DNA from: Rhodocytophaga rosea
GTDB lineage: Bacteria; Bacteroidota; Bacteroidia; Cytophagales; 172606-1
Assembly (NCBI RefSeq): GCF_010119975.1
Contig: NZ_CP048222.1
Location: 1,261,501-1,325,500 of the forward strand
Direction of reading: 5' to 3'
DNA: 64,000 nt
Shown: positions 1 to 9,371 of the stretch, piece after piece
Numbering within the stretch: position 1 is the first letter of the stretch
Layout of the letters: the number at the start of each line of letters is the position of its first letter
The notes under the pieces: model-generated
What the model was told of the DNA's origin: nothing
Databases searched by the model: none
What the model saw: only the letters and a program-made list of their open reading frames with translations
Translations under genes and position numbers: made by a program

Positions 1-1
1 A

Positions 2-136
2 CTCCGCTACAGCGACCGCAGTATTTCGCAGATTGCCTTTGAATTTGGCTTTTCGGATGAAAGCCATTTGAGCAAAATATTCAAAAAATACTACCAGCTC
101 ACTCCCGGCGATTTCCGCAAATCTATGCTCAATTAA
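2..136 (+). CDS. AraC-family transcriptional regulator, C-terminal end (partial)
   Basis: The reading frame is open from the first bases of the window and ends at TAA. The 44 visible residues are the second helix-turn-helix of an AraC DNA-binding domain: SISQIAFEFGFSDESHLSKIFKKYY, then LTPGDFRK, the usual AraC signature. The rest of the protein lies outside the window, so its ligand domain, and whether it is a free regulator or the output of a hybrid kinase, cannot be seen. It could regulate the hydrolase gene that follows on the same strand, but this is only a guess from proximity. Confidence 0.85.
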   Translation, partial: LRYSDRSISQIAFEFGFSDESHLSKIFKKYYQLTPGDFRKSMLN

Positions 137-235
137 GCAATAAAGAATTCTGCAAAAGGCCTGCTTAAGTAAACTATTTACCTTTAATAGGGGTTATTTT
201 AATATATACACTGTTAAATTAATTCTGTATTATTC

Positions 236-1471
236 ATGTTACTTAAAGCAATTCTCATAAAGAGTTCCCGTCTGTTTTCTATGTTCCTTCTAAATATTTT
301 ACTAATTGTTGGGTTAGTGAGTGCCGGCGGATGCAAGCAGGAAGACGTATCAGCAAAGCCATCAACTGAAGTGCCTGCGGTGGAAGTTACCAGGCTTGTC
401 AGTGCAAAATTTATAGGTGAATATACACCAGCTCAGATTAAAAGCAGAATTGGTAACCGGGCAGAAATTGGCTTGTTCACCAAGTATTCTGTTAAGGTGT
501 ATTCGCTCGTATATACTACCACTGATACCAAAGGGCAGCCAGTTCAGGCATCAGGTGCCTTATTAGTGCCGGTAGCAAACCAAGCCTTTCCTTTACTGAG
601 TCTGCAACATGGCACTATTACCGATGATAAAAATGCGCCTTCATATTATGGCTCCAACAGTGAAGTATGGACCTTTGGAACAGTAATGGCCTCTTCTGGC
701 TATATTCTGGCGGCTCCGGATTATCTTGGGTATGGTGTTTCCAGGCAATTAGCTCATCCCTATGAACATGCTTCCAGTTTAGCCAATGCTTCTGCCGACT
801 TATTGCTGGCCGCCAAAGAGTTTTTCAGGCAGAATAGTGTACAATGGAATAAGCAGCTTTTCCTGGCTGGCTATTCGGAAGGGGGCTATGCAACAATGGC
901 CCTGCACAAACACCTGCAAGAAAATTATGCGGAGGAATTACCAGTAACAGCCAGTGCGCCTGGGGCTGGGGCGTATAACAAAACCGCTTTTGCGAAAGAT
1001 ATTCTGCAAAACAATAGGCCGCTGGAATACATCAATAGTTATTTGTGGGTGTTGCAAACCTACAATACGGTATATGAACTTAACAGGCCTTTTAGTTATT
1101 ACTTAAATCAACCCTATGCAGGCCAGGTACAAAAATTCGGGGTACAAGCCCAGGTAAGCAAATATCCGCAGCAGTTATTTACTGATACTTTCAAAAAAGC
1201 GGTGCTTACTGGTTCAGATACTGATCTGCTAAAAACCTTTGTAGACAATAATATTTTCGACTGGAAACCAGAAGCGCCTGTATACTTGATTCATGGAACG
1301 GCAGATGATTTTGTGCCATTTTACAACTCACAAACAGCCTATGATGCCATGATTGCCAATGGAGCTATACAGGTTACTTTGCGCAAAATAGAAGGCGGCA
1401 ATCATTTTTCATCTGTAGCTGCTTATACTTTAGAAACCTTTATGTTTTTCAGCAGCTTTGGTCAACAGTAA
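236..1471 (+). CDS. Secreted alpha/beta hydrolase (lipase-like), probable lipoprotein
   Basis: This 411-residue protein starts with a hydrophobic segment (about residues 15-31) ending in SAGGC, a plausible lipobox, so it is probably lipid-anchored outside the cytoplasm. The catalytic apparatus of an alpha/beta hydrolase is visible: an oxyanion HGT near residue 123, the nucleophile elbow GYSEGG near residue 213, an acidic residue in HGTADDFVP near 355, and the histidine in GGNHFSS near 390. The layout resembles secretory lipase/esterase families, but the substrate cannot be told. It stands alone, with a hairpin terminator just after the stop codon. Confidence 0.8.
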   Translation: MLLKAILIKSSRLFSMFLLNILLIVGLVSAGGCKQEDVSAKPSTEVPAVEVTRLVSAKFIGEYTPAQIKSRIGNRAEIGLFTKYSVKVYSLVYTTTDTKGQPVQASGALLVPVANQAFPLLSLQHGTITDDKNAPSYYGSNSEVWTFGTVMASSGYILAAPDYLGYGVSRQLAHPYEHASSLANASADLLLAAKEFFRQNSVQWNKQLFLAGYSEGGYATMALHKHLQENYAEELPVTASAPGAGAYNKTAFAKDILQNNRPLEYINSYLWVLQTYNTVYELNRPFSYYLNQPYAGQVQKFGVQAQVSKYPQQLFTDTFKKAVLTGSDTDLLKTFVDNNIFDWKPEAPVYLIHGTADDFVPFYNSQTAYDAMIANGAIQVTLRKIEGGNHFSSVAAYTLETFMFFSSFGQQ

Positions 1472-1488
1472 AACGGTTTCTATATCAT

Positions 1489-1521
1489 AAAAAAACCAGA
1501 GCGGTTTGCTCGGGTTTTTTA
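1489..1521 (+). terminator. Rho-independent, probably bidirectional terminator
   Basis: An A-run followed by CC-A-GAGC, loop GGTTT, GCTC-G-GG and a T-run forms a strong hairpin flanked by A and T tracts. It sits between the stop codons of two convergent genes (hydrolase on plus, PmoA-like gene on minus) and can serve both. Confidence 0.8.
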
Positions 1522-1542
1522 TTTATAAACGTTTAGTAATCC

Positions 1543-2658
1543 TTATCTTTCTGCAAACTTCTGATAAGCAGCTTTTAGTTGCTCATTTGTTAAGGGTTCG
1601 CCGGAACGAATGAGCACTCTATGCCGGAAAGTGACGGATTTACTGGGCATCAGCTTAAAATTAAGTTCCTCTTTGCCATCGCTCAGCGCTTTCTGTCCTA
1701 AGTTATTAGCAGCAAATAAACCATACCCTCTGGCATGCCAGTAAGTAGGATGGCCTACATTTTTGGGATGGTCCATCATAGTGATTGAAATGGGCTCGCT
1801 GCCCATACTGCCTGCCAGGTTCACCCACTGCCCACGTGTTCCCCAGACGGCATCTCCCTCTGTCCCCTCACTGCTGCGGTATAAACCAGACACTCCTTCA
1901 TTATCCATGCGAGGTACATTGGTTACTTTACCGCTGGCATCTGTAAAAAGCTCGGGCTTATTGGAAGGCTGCTCCAATTGGCGGGCCACCCGTAAACCAA
2001 TCATTCCCTCTTTATTGTCTCTGAATAAAACTTCTTTATCAAGGGCGGTTAAAGTAGTAATCCGGTCAATGATGCGGGTATTGATATCTCCGCTGAACAC
2101 AAATTTAGTGTCTTCTCTCAATAAGGGCGTACTATCAGGAGTGATCCAGTCCATGGTTACGTCCAGCTCGCCTTTGTCTTTTCCGCTGCTAACTTTGTTT
2201 ACCTTCTTGTGTTGAATAGTACCATAACCATCCTTTTTTTCCGGAGCAATGGAGTCCGAATTATTCCAGAAATCCAGGCCATTTACATCTCCATAATTAA
2301 ACCATAACCCTACATGATGCGGATGATCAATGCGTTCACCGGCTCTGGGCTCCAGAGGAAAGCCACGGGTGATGGCCGTTCCGCTGGAAGTAAGCACAGG
2401 GTACAGCACAGGCTTTTTAATGGTCGTCGGATAAATATAAGACGTAAATGGTTTGCCTCCAATGGTAATATCTACCCGTTGCTGTTGCTCATCGTGTACC
2501 AGCTTTACAGGTTCCATTCTAACTTTTCCCACCTGGGCAAATATTTGCGATTGTGGCAGAAACAGGATACATAGAATAGAAAAGTATGTAAAGCCCCGGG
2601 TAAACGAAAGCCTGTATATTAGATTTTTATAAGTCATCAGCGATGGTTTTACACTCAT
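1543..2658 (-). CDS. PmoA-like (DUF6807) secreted protein
   Basis: A 371-residue protein with an N-terminal hydrophobic segment (about residues 24-42, ending AQVGK) that looks like a signal peptide. The mature part has the features of the PmoA/DUF6807 family: GKPFTSYIYP, KKPVLYPVL, then HPHHVGLWFNYGDVNGLDFW near residues 112-132, rich in histidines and aromatics. The family name comes from weak annotation to methane monooxygenase and does not imply that activity. Bacteroidota often keep it beside Gfo/Idh oxidoreductases and DUF1080 proteins, as here. It is the last gene of the minus-strand set, 99 bases after the oxidoreductase gene. The function is probably in carbohydrate processing, by association only. 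Confidence 0.75.
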   Translation of the reverse strand: MSVKPSLMTYKNLIYRLSFTRGFTYFSILCILFLPQSQIFAQVGKVRMEPVKLVHDEQQQRVDITIGGKPFTSYIYPTTIKKPVLYPVLTSSGTAITRGFPLEPRAGERIDHPHHVGLWFNYGDVNGLDFWNNSDSIAPEKKDGYGTIQHKKVNKVSSGKDKGELDVTMDWITPDSTPLLREDTKFVFSGDINTRIIDRITTLTALDKEVLFRDNKEGMIGLRVARQLEQPSNKPELFTDASGKVTNVPRMDNEGVSGLYRSSEGTEGDAVWGTRGQWVNLAGSMGSEPISITMMDHPKNVGHPTYWHARGYGLFAANNLGQKALSDGKEELNFKLMPSKSVTFRHRVLIRSGEPLTNEQLKAAYQKFAER

Positions 2659-2757
2659 TTAAGTTTAATATTACGCAGGTGGTAGAATGTAAAAATTACT
2701 GATTTACATTCTACCACCTCTGATAACTAGTAACGAACAACTACTAACAATTTAGTA

Positions 2758-4098
2758 TCAGGATACCACTACATCCTGTTTTTTATCATCAAAAGTTACC
2801 CGTTTGCCAGTTTGTAAAGCCATGGTAGTCATAATAGTAGCAATAGAATGGCTATATCCGGCTTTGGCAGGGGCATTAGGCTCCTGACGGCTGCGTACAC
2901 ATTCCATCCAGTTGCGCATATGCATAGAGGTCATTGGGTCGGAACCAGTATTAGCCCCGGTTTCCATTTTCACCGGTTCGGCAATTGAAAAGTCTGCCAG
3001 CAGATTGGCTTGCAAGCCCATGTCTGTGGCTTCTTTTTCTTTCATCCCTCCTTCAGCAGTTACTTTATTGGTATCCAGGTTCAACATGCCCCCATTGGAA
3101 TAATAATATTCTTTGGTACCTCCAGCAGAATTATGCATTCTGGAAGAATAGAGTACCTGGAAACCTTTGTTTTTATCATCTTGTGGGCCGTAATCAAACA
3201 CGGCAGTTAACGTATCGGCATTTTCACGGCCATCCCGCCACATATAAATACCGCCATTGGCCACTACACTTCTGGGATGATCATAGCCGGAGAACCAGTG
3301 TACGGTATCGATCTGATGCGACATCCACTGGCCAGGAATACCGGAAGAATATGGATAGAACAATCTGAATTCGAGGTATTTTCTTGGGTCCCATTCCACC
3401 TTAGGCCGGTTCATCAGAAAACGGTCCCAATCCGTATCTTCCTTGCGGATCTGTTCTACAAGTTCTTTCCTGCGCCAGCGCCCTGGCTGGTTTACATTCC
3501 AGGTCATTTCAACCATGGTAATATCTCCAAACTTCCCATCTTTTATATATTTAGATGCGGCATGATAATTAGGAGCACTTCTGCGCTGGGAACCAATCTG
3601 TACAATTTTTCCGGATTCTTCCACCGCTTTTAAAGCTATTCTGGCATCCTCCATCGATTCGGCAAAAGGCTTTTCTACATAGGCATCTTTACCGGCTTTC
3701 ACAGCTTCGGCACAATGCAAGGCATGCTGAAAATCAGCTGTACTTACCACCACCGCGTCTATATTTTTCATGCCATACAATTCATCATTGTTCCTGGCTT
3801 TGGCTAGTTTTTTTACCCAGCCTTTTTCTTTCATAAAGGCTTCGCATTCATCCCGGCGGCGGTTCCAGATATCTGAAACAGCGACAAATTCAAAATTCAT
3901 ATCTTTTGAATGTTCCATAAAAGAAGGCGCCAGAGAACTTCTGAACCGATCGGAGAAACCCACCACTCCTACACGTACCCGGTCGTTAGCACCCAGGATT
4001 TTGGCATAACTGCTGGCACTCATAGCAAAAGATAATCCGGCGGTGCCAAAAGTGGCCTTTTTAATAAATTCTCTGCGCGAGTTATTTGTATTTTCCAT
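2758..4098 (-). CDS. Gfo/Idh/MocA-family oxidoreductase, Tat-exported
   Basis: A 446-residue NAD(P)-dependent oxidoreductase. The N-terminus SRREFIKKATF, then a hydrophobic stretch to about residue 32, is a twin-arginine signal, so the folded, cofactor-loaded enzyme is likely exported. A Rossmann start (RVGVVGFSDRF, residues 42-52) and the family EKP motif (residues 142-144) are present. Such exported enzymes oxidise or reduce sugars at C3 in 3-keto-glycoside pathways. The gene follows the DUF1080 gene by 91 bases and precedes the PmoA-like gene by 99 bases, consistent with one transcript. Sugar specificity cannot be read from the sequence. Confidence 0.85.
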   Translation of the reverse strand: MENTNNSRREFIKKATFGTAGLSFAMSASSYAKILGANDRVRVGVVGFSDRFRSSLAPSFMEHSKDMNFEFVAVSDIWNRRRDECEAFMKEKGWVKKLAKARNNDELYGMKNIDAVVVSTADFQHALHCAEAVKAGKDAYVEKPFAESMEDARIALKAVEESGKIVQIGSQRRSAPNYHAASKYIKDGKFGDITMVEMTWNVNQPGRWRRKELVEQIRKEDTDWDRFLMNRPKVEWDPRKYLEFRLFYPYSSGIPGQWMSHQIDTVHWFSGYDHPRSVVANGGIYMWRDGRENADTLTAVFDYGPQDDKNKGFQVLYSSRMHNSAGGTKEYYYSNGGMLNLDTNKVTAEGGMKEKEATDMGLQANLLADFSIAEPVKMETGANTGSDPMTSMHMRNWMECVRSRQEPNAPAKAGYSHSIATIMTTMALQTGKRVTFDDKKQDVVVS

Positions 4099-4189
4099 AT
4101 GATTTATGAGTTTAGGATATAATTATAAGTGATTGAGCGAATGAGCGATAGGGTGAGTAAAGAAACCTAATGAGTAATTCGTAATATTT

Positions 4190-5077
4190 CTACGTTTTAG
4201 ATAAAGGTTTGATTTTGATATTGCGGTAGGAAACCTTGTCACCATGATCCTGAATGAGGATATGGCCTTTAGGTGCTTCGCCAAACCGGCCGTTTTTATT
4301 ATAATCAGGCGCTGCATATTTGCTTTGGGCTACCAGATCCCGGAAATCCTTGCTTCCTCTTTCATATTCTACTACTTTTTTTCCATTGAGCCAGTGTTCT
4401 ACATGATTTCCCTGTACCAGAACCCGTCCCTGATTCCACTCTCCGATTGGGTTTACCTGTTTGTCTGTGGCAGCAGGAAGCAGATCATATAAAGAGCCAA
4501 TAGTACGGTTTCCATTTTTCCCCAATTTAGCATCCGGATGTTTGGCATCATCGAGCACCTGGAATTCTAGTCCGAAAGCAGAACCGGCAGGTTTGGGCTG
4601 ATGTTCTACCACATAATATTTTACGCCACTATTGGCCCCTTCACTCAGCATAAACTCAAATGAAAGGTCGAAGTTGTCATATTCATCTGTGGTAACAATA
4701 TCGCCACCATTCCTGGATTCTGCGCCGTTCGAAGATAATACACTGAGTAGGCCGTCCTGCACGACCCAGCCGCTATCCGGAAAACTTTGTTTATAAGCGC
4801 CTCGCCAGCCATCGGTCGTTTTTCCATCAAATAATAGTTTCCAGCCCTCATTTTTCTCTGCCTCTGTTAACATATTCATTTGTGCAGTTGTGTTTTGAGC
4901 AGACTCAGGTGCCATTGTAGTATTTTCGGCAGTTACTACTGTATCTAAATCAGTGGCTACTGCCTGGCTGCTATCTGATTTTTGCCCACACGAGGTGTTG
5001 AGTACAATACTAATAAAGGCTACAGAAAGCAGACAGAGCATACGACGGTGTTTTCCGGCCGGATTAATGAGGTGCAT
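4190..5077 (-). CDS. DUF1080 / 3-keto-disaccharide hydrolase-like lipoprotein
   Basis: A 295-residue protein with a signal peptide ending in LNTSC, a lipobox. The true start may be the internal Met 13 (coordinate 5041), which gives a shorter, more typical leader. After a low-complexity linker, the domain begins with EGWKLLFDGKTTDGWRG near residue 78, diagnostic of DUF1080, a concanavalin-like beta-sandwich. Members of this family have been shown to cleave 3-keto-glycosides, and the adjacent Gfo/Idh oxidoreductase and TIM-barrel genes fit that role. It lies 129 bases after the isomerase-like gene and 91 bases before the oxidoreductase gene. Confidence 0.82.
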   Translation of the reverse strand: MHLINPAGKHRRMLCLLSVAFISIVLNTSCGQKSDSSQAVATDLDTVVTAENTTMAPESAQNTTAQMNMLTEAEKNEGWKLLFDGKTTDGWRGAYKQSFPDSGWVVQDGLLSVLSSNGAESRNGGDIVTTDEYDNFDLSFEFMLSEGANSGVKYYVVEHQPKPAGSAFGLEFQVLDDAKHPDAKLGKNGNRTIGSLYDLLPAATDKQVNPIGEWNQGRVLVQGNHVEHWLNGKKVVEYERGSKDFRDLVAQSKYAAPDYNKNGRFGEAPKGHILIQDHGDKVSYRNIKIKPLSKT

Positions 5078-5206
5078 AGTTTAGGTGAAAGGGTTTAGTG
5101 AATATTCGGTATTTCTATATACTAGCGTAACAAATGGTCGTTTTGTACCTGTAGATTCAGGAATGTTTTTATTCTTCTAAGGAGCAAAGCCTGCCTGGCT
5201 ATCCTG

Positions 5207-6133
5207 CTAGATTTTGGTTCCCAGTTTTTCTTCCAGATAAGCTTTGCTGATTCTGGCGCACTCCAACGGCGTACGTACAGGATCAGGTACCCCATCTAAT
5301 TCTACAATTGCCCAGCTCTTAAACTTTACTTGTTTTAAGGCTGCAAAAACACTTGGAAGATTAACTTTGCCCTGGCCCAGCTCCACAAAACGGTAAGATT
5401 TAGGATCATCTTTGCCCGGAACCGGCGATTCTACGTCTTTGAGGTGAAAGGCTTCAATCCTGTCTTTATAGGTAACGATGGCTTTTGCCGGATCGCCCCC
5501 ACCCTGAAAATAATGAGCTACATCCAGTAATAATTTAACATATTTGGGATCGCTGGCAGCCATAATCTGTTCTACTTCTTCAGGAGTTTCGCCCAGCTGG
5601 TTCATATGGTTATGATAGGCTACTGTAATTCCCAGATCTGCGGTTCTTTTGCCAATCTCTGTCATCAGCATACCCAGGTCTTTGAGTTCCTGCGTTGTGG
5701 GCTGACGGTCTTTTGGGCGTGCATTATTTGTGATTTGTAAAAATGGTCCGCCACCAATCTCCTTGAGAAATCTGGCATGTTTGAGATGCTTGTCTATATG
5801 TGCTTGTTTTTCAGCCACATTCACATTAATGTTTCCACTGGAAAACACAGGCACTAGTAATTTATGCTTTGCAAGTAACTCTTTCAGTTCTCCTGCTTTA
5901 TTGGCATAAGTTTCTACGGTGTTAGCACGAAGCTGGATGCCTTTAAATCCTAAAGAGGCGATTTCTTCAATAGCCTGGGCATCTTTACCTCCCCAGGTAA
6001 TGGAAGCATATCCCAGTTTATAAGGCAGTGTTTCCTTTACTAAACTGGCAAAAGTGGCGGCTGGAATGGCAGTGGCAGCCACTGCAAAGCCCACTTGTTT
6101 GATAAAATTTCGTCTGGACGAATAGGTGGACAT
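5207..6133 (-). CDS. Sugar phosphate isomerase/epimerase-like TIM barrel, Tat-exported
   Basis: A 308-residue protein with a Tat leader (SSRRNFIKQVGF plus an alanine-rich segment to about residue 30). The rest is a xylose isomerase-like TIM barrel: LGYASITWGG, GFKGIQLRANTVETYA, VAYHNHMNQLGETPEE, LLLDVAHYFQGGGDP, RIEAFHLKDVESP and WAIVELDG carry the metal-binding His, Asp and Glu positions of the family. Exported members cluster with Gfo/Idh and DUF1080 genes and are thought to process keto-sugar intermediates. It is the first gene of the minus-strand set and has a candidate Bacteroidota promoter about 85 bases upstream. Confidence 0.82.
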   Translation of the reverse strand: MSTYSSRRNFIKQVGFAVAATAIPAATFASLVKETLPYKLGYASITWGGKDAQAIEEIASLGFKGIQLRANTVETYANKAGELKELLAKHKLLVPVFSSGNINVNVAEKQAHIDKHLKHARFLKEIGGGPFLQITNNARPKDRQPTTQELKDLGMLMTEIGKRTADLGITVAYHNHMNQLGETPEEVEQIMAASDPKYVKLLLDVAHYFQGGGDPAKAIVTYKDRIEAFHLKDVESPVPGKDDPKSYRFVELGQGKVNLPSVFAALKQVKFKSWAIVELDGVPDPVRTPLECARISKAYLEEKLGTKI

Positions 6134-6217
6134 AGGATGAATGAGATTAAACCAGATGAATGTTCCTTATACACAACTTATCTATAACCAGTTGTACAGA
6201 TTTTACAGGTAAAAGTA

Positions 6218-6225
6218 CAAATATA
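6218..6225 (-). promoter_or_regulatory. Candidate Bacteroidota -7 promoter element
   Basis: On the minus strand this reads TATATTTG, matching the Bacteroidota -7 consensus TAnnTTTG, in an AT-rich region about 85 bases upstream of the TIM-barrel start. A TTG exists upstream but at a longer spacing than usual, so the -33 box is not convincing. Confidence 0.4.
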
Positions 6226-6355
6226 TGTTTAATAAAGAACATCCTTGTCTCAACTTTAATATTGCCTGAAATGAATAAACAGAAAGCCGCTAATAGAGAA
6301 TAGATAATATAGGTTGGAGTTGAAGCTTCAAGAATGAATAAAATTTTAGATTATA

Positions 6356-6398
6356 CAATCTGTACACTATCTTGTATTTGCAGATAGTGTACAGATTG
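6356..6398 (-). terminator. Perfect 16-bp inverted repeat after the SDR gene
   Basis: CAATCTGTACACTATC and its exact complement are separated by an 11-base loop, 17 bases past the SDR stop codon on the minus strand. The position and stem suggest a terminator. There is no long T-run, so an operator or other hairpin role cannot be excluded. Confidence 0.5.
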
Positions 6399-6415
6399 AT
6401 GACGCTGAATTATAT

Positions 6416-7447
6416 TTAGCTGCCCATTTCATTGTTTTTTTCAGCCGCCTTATCACTCAATACAGTTAATATGGAAGGTGCTGCGCTCGACTGGCTTTCA
6501 AAACCCTTCTTCCGGCCGGTACTTCCGGTTTCACCTGCTTCAGGCAAGATCCGGTTGATGAGGGCAAATAAATCGGCAGTCGAACCTGGAAACAACCCAT
6601 GGAATGCTGAAATAAATTTACCAGAAAGAGTGGTAATAAGTTCTGCATCTCCCCGTTTACATGCCTGCAGAATTTGAGCCGCTGTATTTTCAGCACTCAT
6701 AGAATTGGTCGGCAAAGAATCTACCACATCAAACCAGGCGTACTCTTTCTCATGTTGGCCTTTTACAATTACATTTCTGGGACTTCCGGTACGGGTAAGC
6801 CCAGGGCAAACGGTGGTTACCACAATGCCATCTTTTTTGAGTTCTGCATGCATACCTTCCGACAAGCCCACCAACGCGAATTTGCTGGCGCTATAGGGCA
6901 CCAGATGTGGTAAACTCACTTTTCCGCCTACCGACGAAATATTAACAATGCGGCCCTCGCCTTTTTCCCTCATATGCGGAATTACCGACAACATGGTATA
7001 CAGCGGAGCCCAGAAATGAGTTTTCATCGCTTCTTCGTACTCCTGTAGGGTCATTGCTTCCATAGGGCCTACCTGAATCACACCAGCATTATTAATCAAT
7101 ACATCCAGGTGGCCATAGTGATTACGGATGTCATTTACCATCTGGCTTACCTGCGAATGGTAGGTAACATCACAGGGAATAGCAAGCACTTCGCCTCCAT
7201 AGTCAGCTAGTTCCAGTCTGGCTCTCTCCAGTTCATCTATATCGCGGGCACATATAGCCAGCTTTGCCCCTCCTTTTGCCAGCAAGCGGGCCATTACCAA
7301 TCCCAATCCCCTGGAACCTCCGGTAATCAGCACTACCTTACCGCGGAAACTATATTTTTCTTTTCTGTTCATTAACAGGCTTACGGCTGCTACGGCACCC
7401 AAGCCAATAGCGGCCCATAGTAATCCATTGTTAGTTCTGTTGTTCAT
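6416..7447 (-). CDS. Membrane-anchored SDR-family oxidoreductase
   Basis: A classical short-chain dehydrogenase with a short N-terminal membrane helix (LLWAAIGLGAVAAVSLLM) before the Rossmann domain. The cofactor motif TGGSRGLG, the NNAG motif, the catalytic Ser in VNISSVGG and YSASK (YxxxK) are all intact, so it should be active. The start at 7447 (MNNRTNN) is preferred over an in-frame ATG seven codons upstream because it gives a normal anchor. The C-terminal extension of about 90 residues is longer than in minimal SDRs. The substrate is unknown. The gene seems monocistronic, bounded downstream by a hairpin. Confidence 0.82.
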   Translation of the reverse strand: MNNRTNNGLLWAAIGLGAVAAVSLLMNRKEKYSFRGKVVLITGGSRGLGLVMARLLAKGGAKLAICARDIDELERARLELADYGGEVLAIPCDVTYHSQVSQMVNDIRNHYGHLDVLINNAGVIQVGPMEAMTLQEYEEAMKTHFWAPLYTMLSVIPHMREKGEGRIVNISSVGGKVSLPHLVPYSASKFALVGLSEGMHAELKKDGIVVTTVCPGLTRTGSPRNVIVKGQHEKEYAWFDVVDSLPTNSMSAENTAAQILQACKRGDAELITTLSGKFISAFHGLFPGSTADLFALINRILPEAGETGSTGRKKGFESQSSAAPSILTVLSDKAAEKNNEMGS

Positions 7448-8131
7448 AGTATTTTTGGTGTAAATCACAGTGAAAAACTATATAGCGTAATTCCAGTTTA
7501 AAATATCCTTACACTATTTGTGCTTCTTGGTATGTCTGGCTTTCTAATTTAATCTTTTCATAACCATTTTGCCTATATCAGGTTTTATCTGCATGTACGT
7601 AATTGTATCAGATGAGTTGAGAGGAAAAAGGAGTTTGCAGAATGCTTATTGAATCTATGTGAGTATGATGTATGGTGGCAAACCTTATTTTAGTCAAACA
7701 CATTCCAATCTTTACAAATCCCATCCTTTTTAAATCTTCTATCAATTCAATTTAGCCCCTCGCTCTGACATGATAACAGTTTGTACACATGATAGTGAAT
7801 ATTTACAAGGCTTTTTATCGATTTTGAATCTATCCTACTATGACTCGACTTTAATTTTGCCTGATCATTTGTATAGTTTACGGTATTTTTCCGGAGAAAT
7901 AAAGTATTAGTCTGACATTATATCTGTCAATAGGAATTCATTTTAGGGTTAAAATGTATAAGAGGTGCCACTTATAAAACTATTAAGCCGAGTACTAATC
8001 ATTCCTTCAGTTTTTGTACAACACAGAAAAGATGAATAAAGCCTGATTTATTTTTTTACAGGATTATTTTTGCTATTTTTACTTAGAAGCCATTCCCTGT
8101 TATTTCATAAGTTACCTTAGTAATGCAATAA
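7448..8131. other. Gene-free stretch before the tRNA
   Basis: No convincing gene is seen on either strand. The region is AT-rich. A TATTTTTG about 60 bases before the tRNA matches the Bacteroidota -7 motif and might serve the tRNA, but support is weak. Confidence 0.5.
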
Positions 8132-8204
8132 GCCTTCTTAGCTCAGTTGGTAGAGCAGCTCATTCGTAATGAGCAGGTCGCCGGTTCGAGTCCGGCAGTG
8201 GGCT
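8132..8204 (+). tRNA. tRNA-Thr (anticodon CGT)
   Basis: A 73-base cloverleaf. The D-arm reads GCTC-AGTTGGTA-GAGC, the anticodon stem GCTCA/TGAGC encloses TTCGTAA (anticodon CGT, reading ACG, Thr), the T-arm is GCCGG-TTCGAGT-CCGGC, and the acceptor strands GCCTTCT and AGTGGGC pair with one T-T mismatch. CCA is not encoded. The gene is the integration target of the downstream island: its 3' part is repeated at 42032-42071. Confidence 0.95.
8159..8198 (+). repeat. attL: 40-bp direct repeat inside the tRNA-Thr 3' half
   Basis: The bases from the anticodon stem to the end of the T-arm plus two recur identically at 42032-42071 in the same orientation, as expected for a tyrosine-integrase crossover at a tRNA 3' end. 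Confidence 0.85.
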
Positions 8205-8213
8205 CACAAAAAA

Positions 8214-8243
8214 CCGCTTAAGTTTCAAAATTTAGCGGCTTTT
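8214..8243 (+). terminator. Terminator after tRNA-Thr
   Basis: CCGCT and AGCGG pair around an AT-rich loop, extended by complementary A/T bases, and are followed by CTTTTTATTTTT. It lies ten bases after the tRNA, inside the island. Confidence 0.65.
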
Positions 8244-8279
8244 TATTTTTAGCCTCATTTTTAAGTGATATAGATGGCT

Positions 8280-8347
8280 TGTTTTTCCTATCGAAAAAGT
8301 CTATTTTTAGCTACTCGATATTAACTATCGAGACCTATATCAGACCT
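8280..8347 (+). repeat. Left-end integrase arm-like box
   Basis: The box opens with TTGTTTTTCCTA-n-GAAAAA and ends with TCGAGACCTATATCAGACCT, which itself contains two direct AGACCT copies. A very similar box in the same orientation lies at 41925-41994 just before the right att site. In an excised circle the two would flank the 40-bp core, as arm-type integrase sites do. Confidence 0.6.
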
Positions 8348-8361
8348 GGATTAATATAATA

Positions 8362-9371
8362 ATGAGTATTTCTGCCAAACTATATTGTAAAAAAAGCAGA
8401 GTTAAACCGGATGGTACAGCTCCTGTTTACATAGTGTTAAGAATAAATGGGAAGCCAAAACTAATATTAACCGGTAAATATATTAATCCGGATTACTTTG
8501 ATAATAACTCCGGTAAGGCAAGTAGGGCAGAAGCAAATTCTATGAAGCTGAATGCTTATTTAGGAGCAAAACTTGCTTCTATTGAAAAGATTATCCTTGA
8601 CTATCAACACGAAGGAAGGGCTATTACCCATGAACTGATAATTCAGGCCTATAACAATGAAGGAAAGCTGCTTTTCATAGATTTTAGCAAACAGGAACTG
8701 GAAGCCTCCAGAAAAACGATCAGTACTAAATATTATAACGATACCAGGTACCGTCTTGATAAGCTCGCTAGGTACCGGCCGGATCTCACATTCCAGCATA
8801 TTACTTTTGATTTTTTGCAGAAGTATCAATATCATTTAGTTGCCAAAGGAGATAAGCCTAATACGATAAAAAGTGATTTCTTCATGATCCGTAAGTTCCT
8901 AAACTTAGGGAGAAAGAAAGGGCTTACTAAAATTTATCCTTTTGAAGATTTTGAAATACCTTCTGAAGAATCCGTAAAGGAATATTTAACGCTTCAAGAA
9001 GTGGAAGGACTCCATAATTTGTTTGATTCAGAAAGTCTATCAGAGAAGTTACAGAATACCTTGTTCTATTTTTTGATAGCCTGTTATACTGGCCTCAGAT
9101 TTTCAGATGTAGGCCGCTTAAATGCACTTTATTTAAAATTATCTGGGAAACGCTATTTTATTTCCATTCTGATGAAAAAGACGAAGAAGCCAGTAGAAAT
9201 CCCTTTAAGCAATAGGGTAGTAAAATTATTATCAAAAAGGCTTGGAGTAAAATATGAGCAGTTAACTGAGCTCGACCTACTGAAAAACGATAGCTTATTT
9301 TCAAGAAAGCTTAAACAGAGCAACAGCCGGGTGAATACAGATGTCCGAGAAATTATAGCTATGCAAAAAAA
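8362..9371 (+). pseudogene. Tyrosine integrase of the island, 3'-truncated
   Basis: The frame begins with MSISAKLYCKKSRVKPDGTAPVYIVLRINGK, the start typical of Bacteroidota phage/ICE integrases with an arm-binding domain, followed by a SAM-like core-binding region (about residues 105-200). The catalytic domain starts with ACYTGLRFSDVGRL (first catalytic Arg) and the Lys hairpin MKKTKKPVEIPL. After about residue 335 the sequence is antisense to an ISL3 transposase, so the HxxR, second His and Tyr nucleophile are lost. The frame stays open by chance to 9714, but the tail is not integrase. Its place just inside the tRNA shows it was the island integrase. Confidence 0.85.

Noticed and set aside
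1763-3633. Several plus-strand frames across the PmoA-like and oxidoreductase genes
   Set aside because: They are shadows of the minus-strand genes, with no motifs or leaders of their own.
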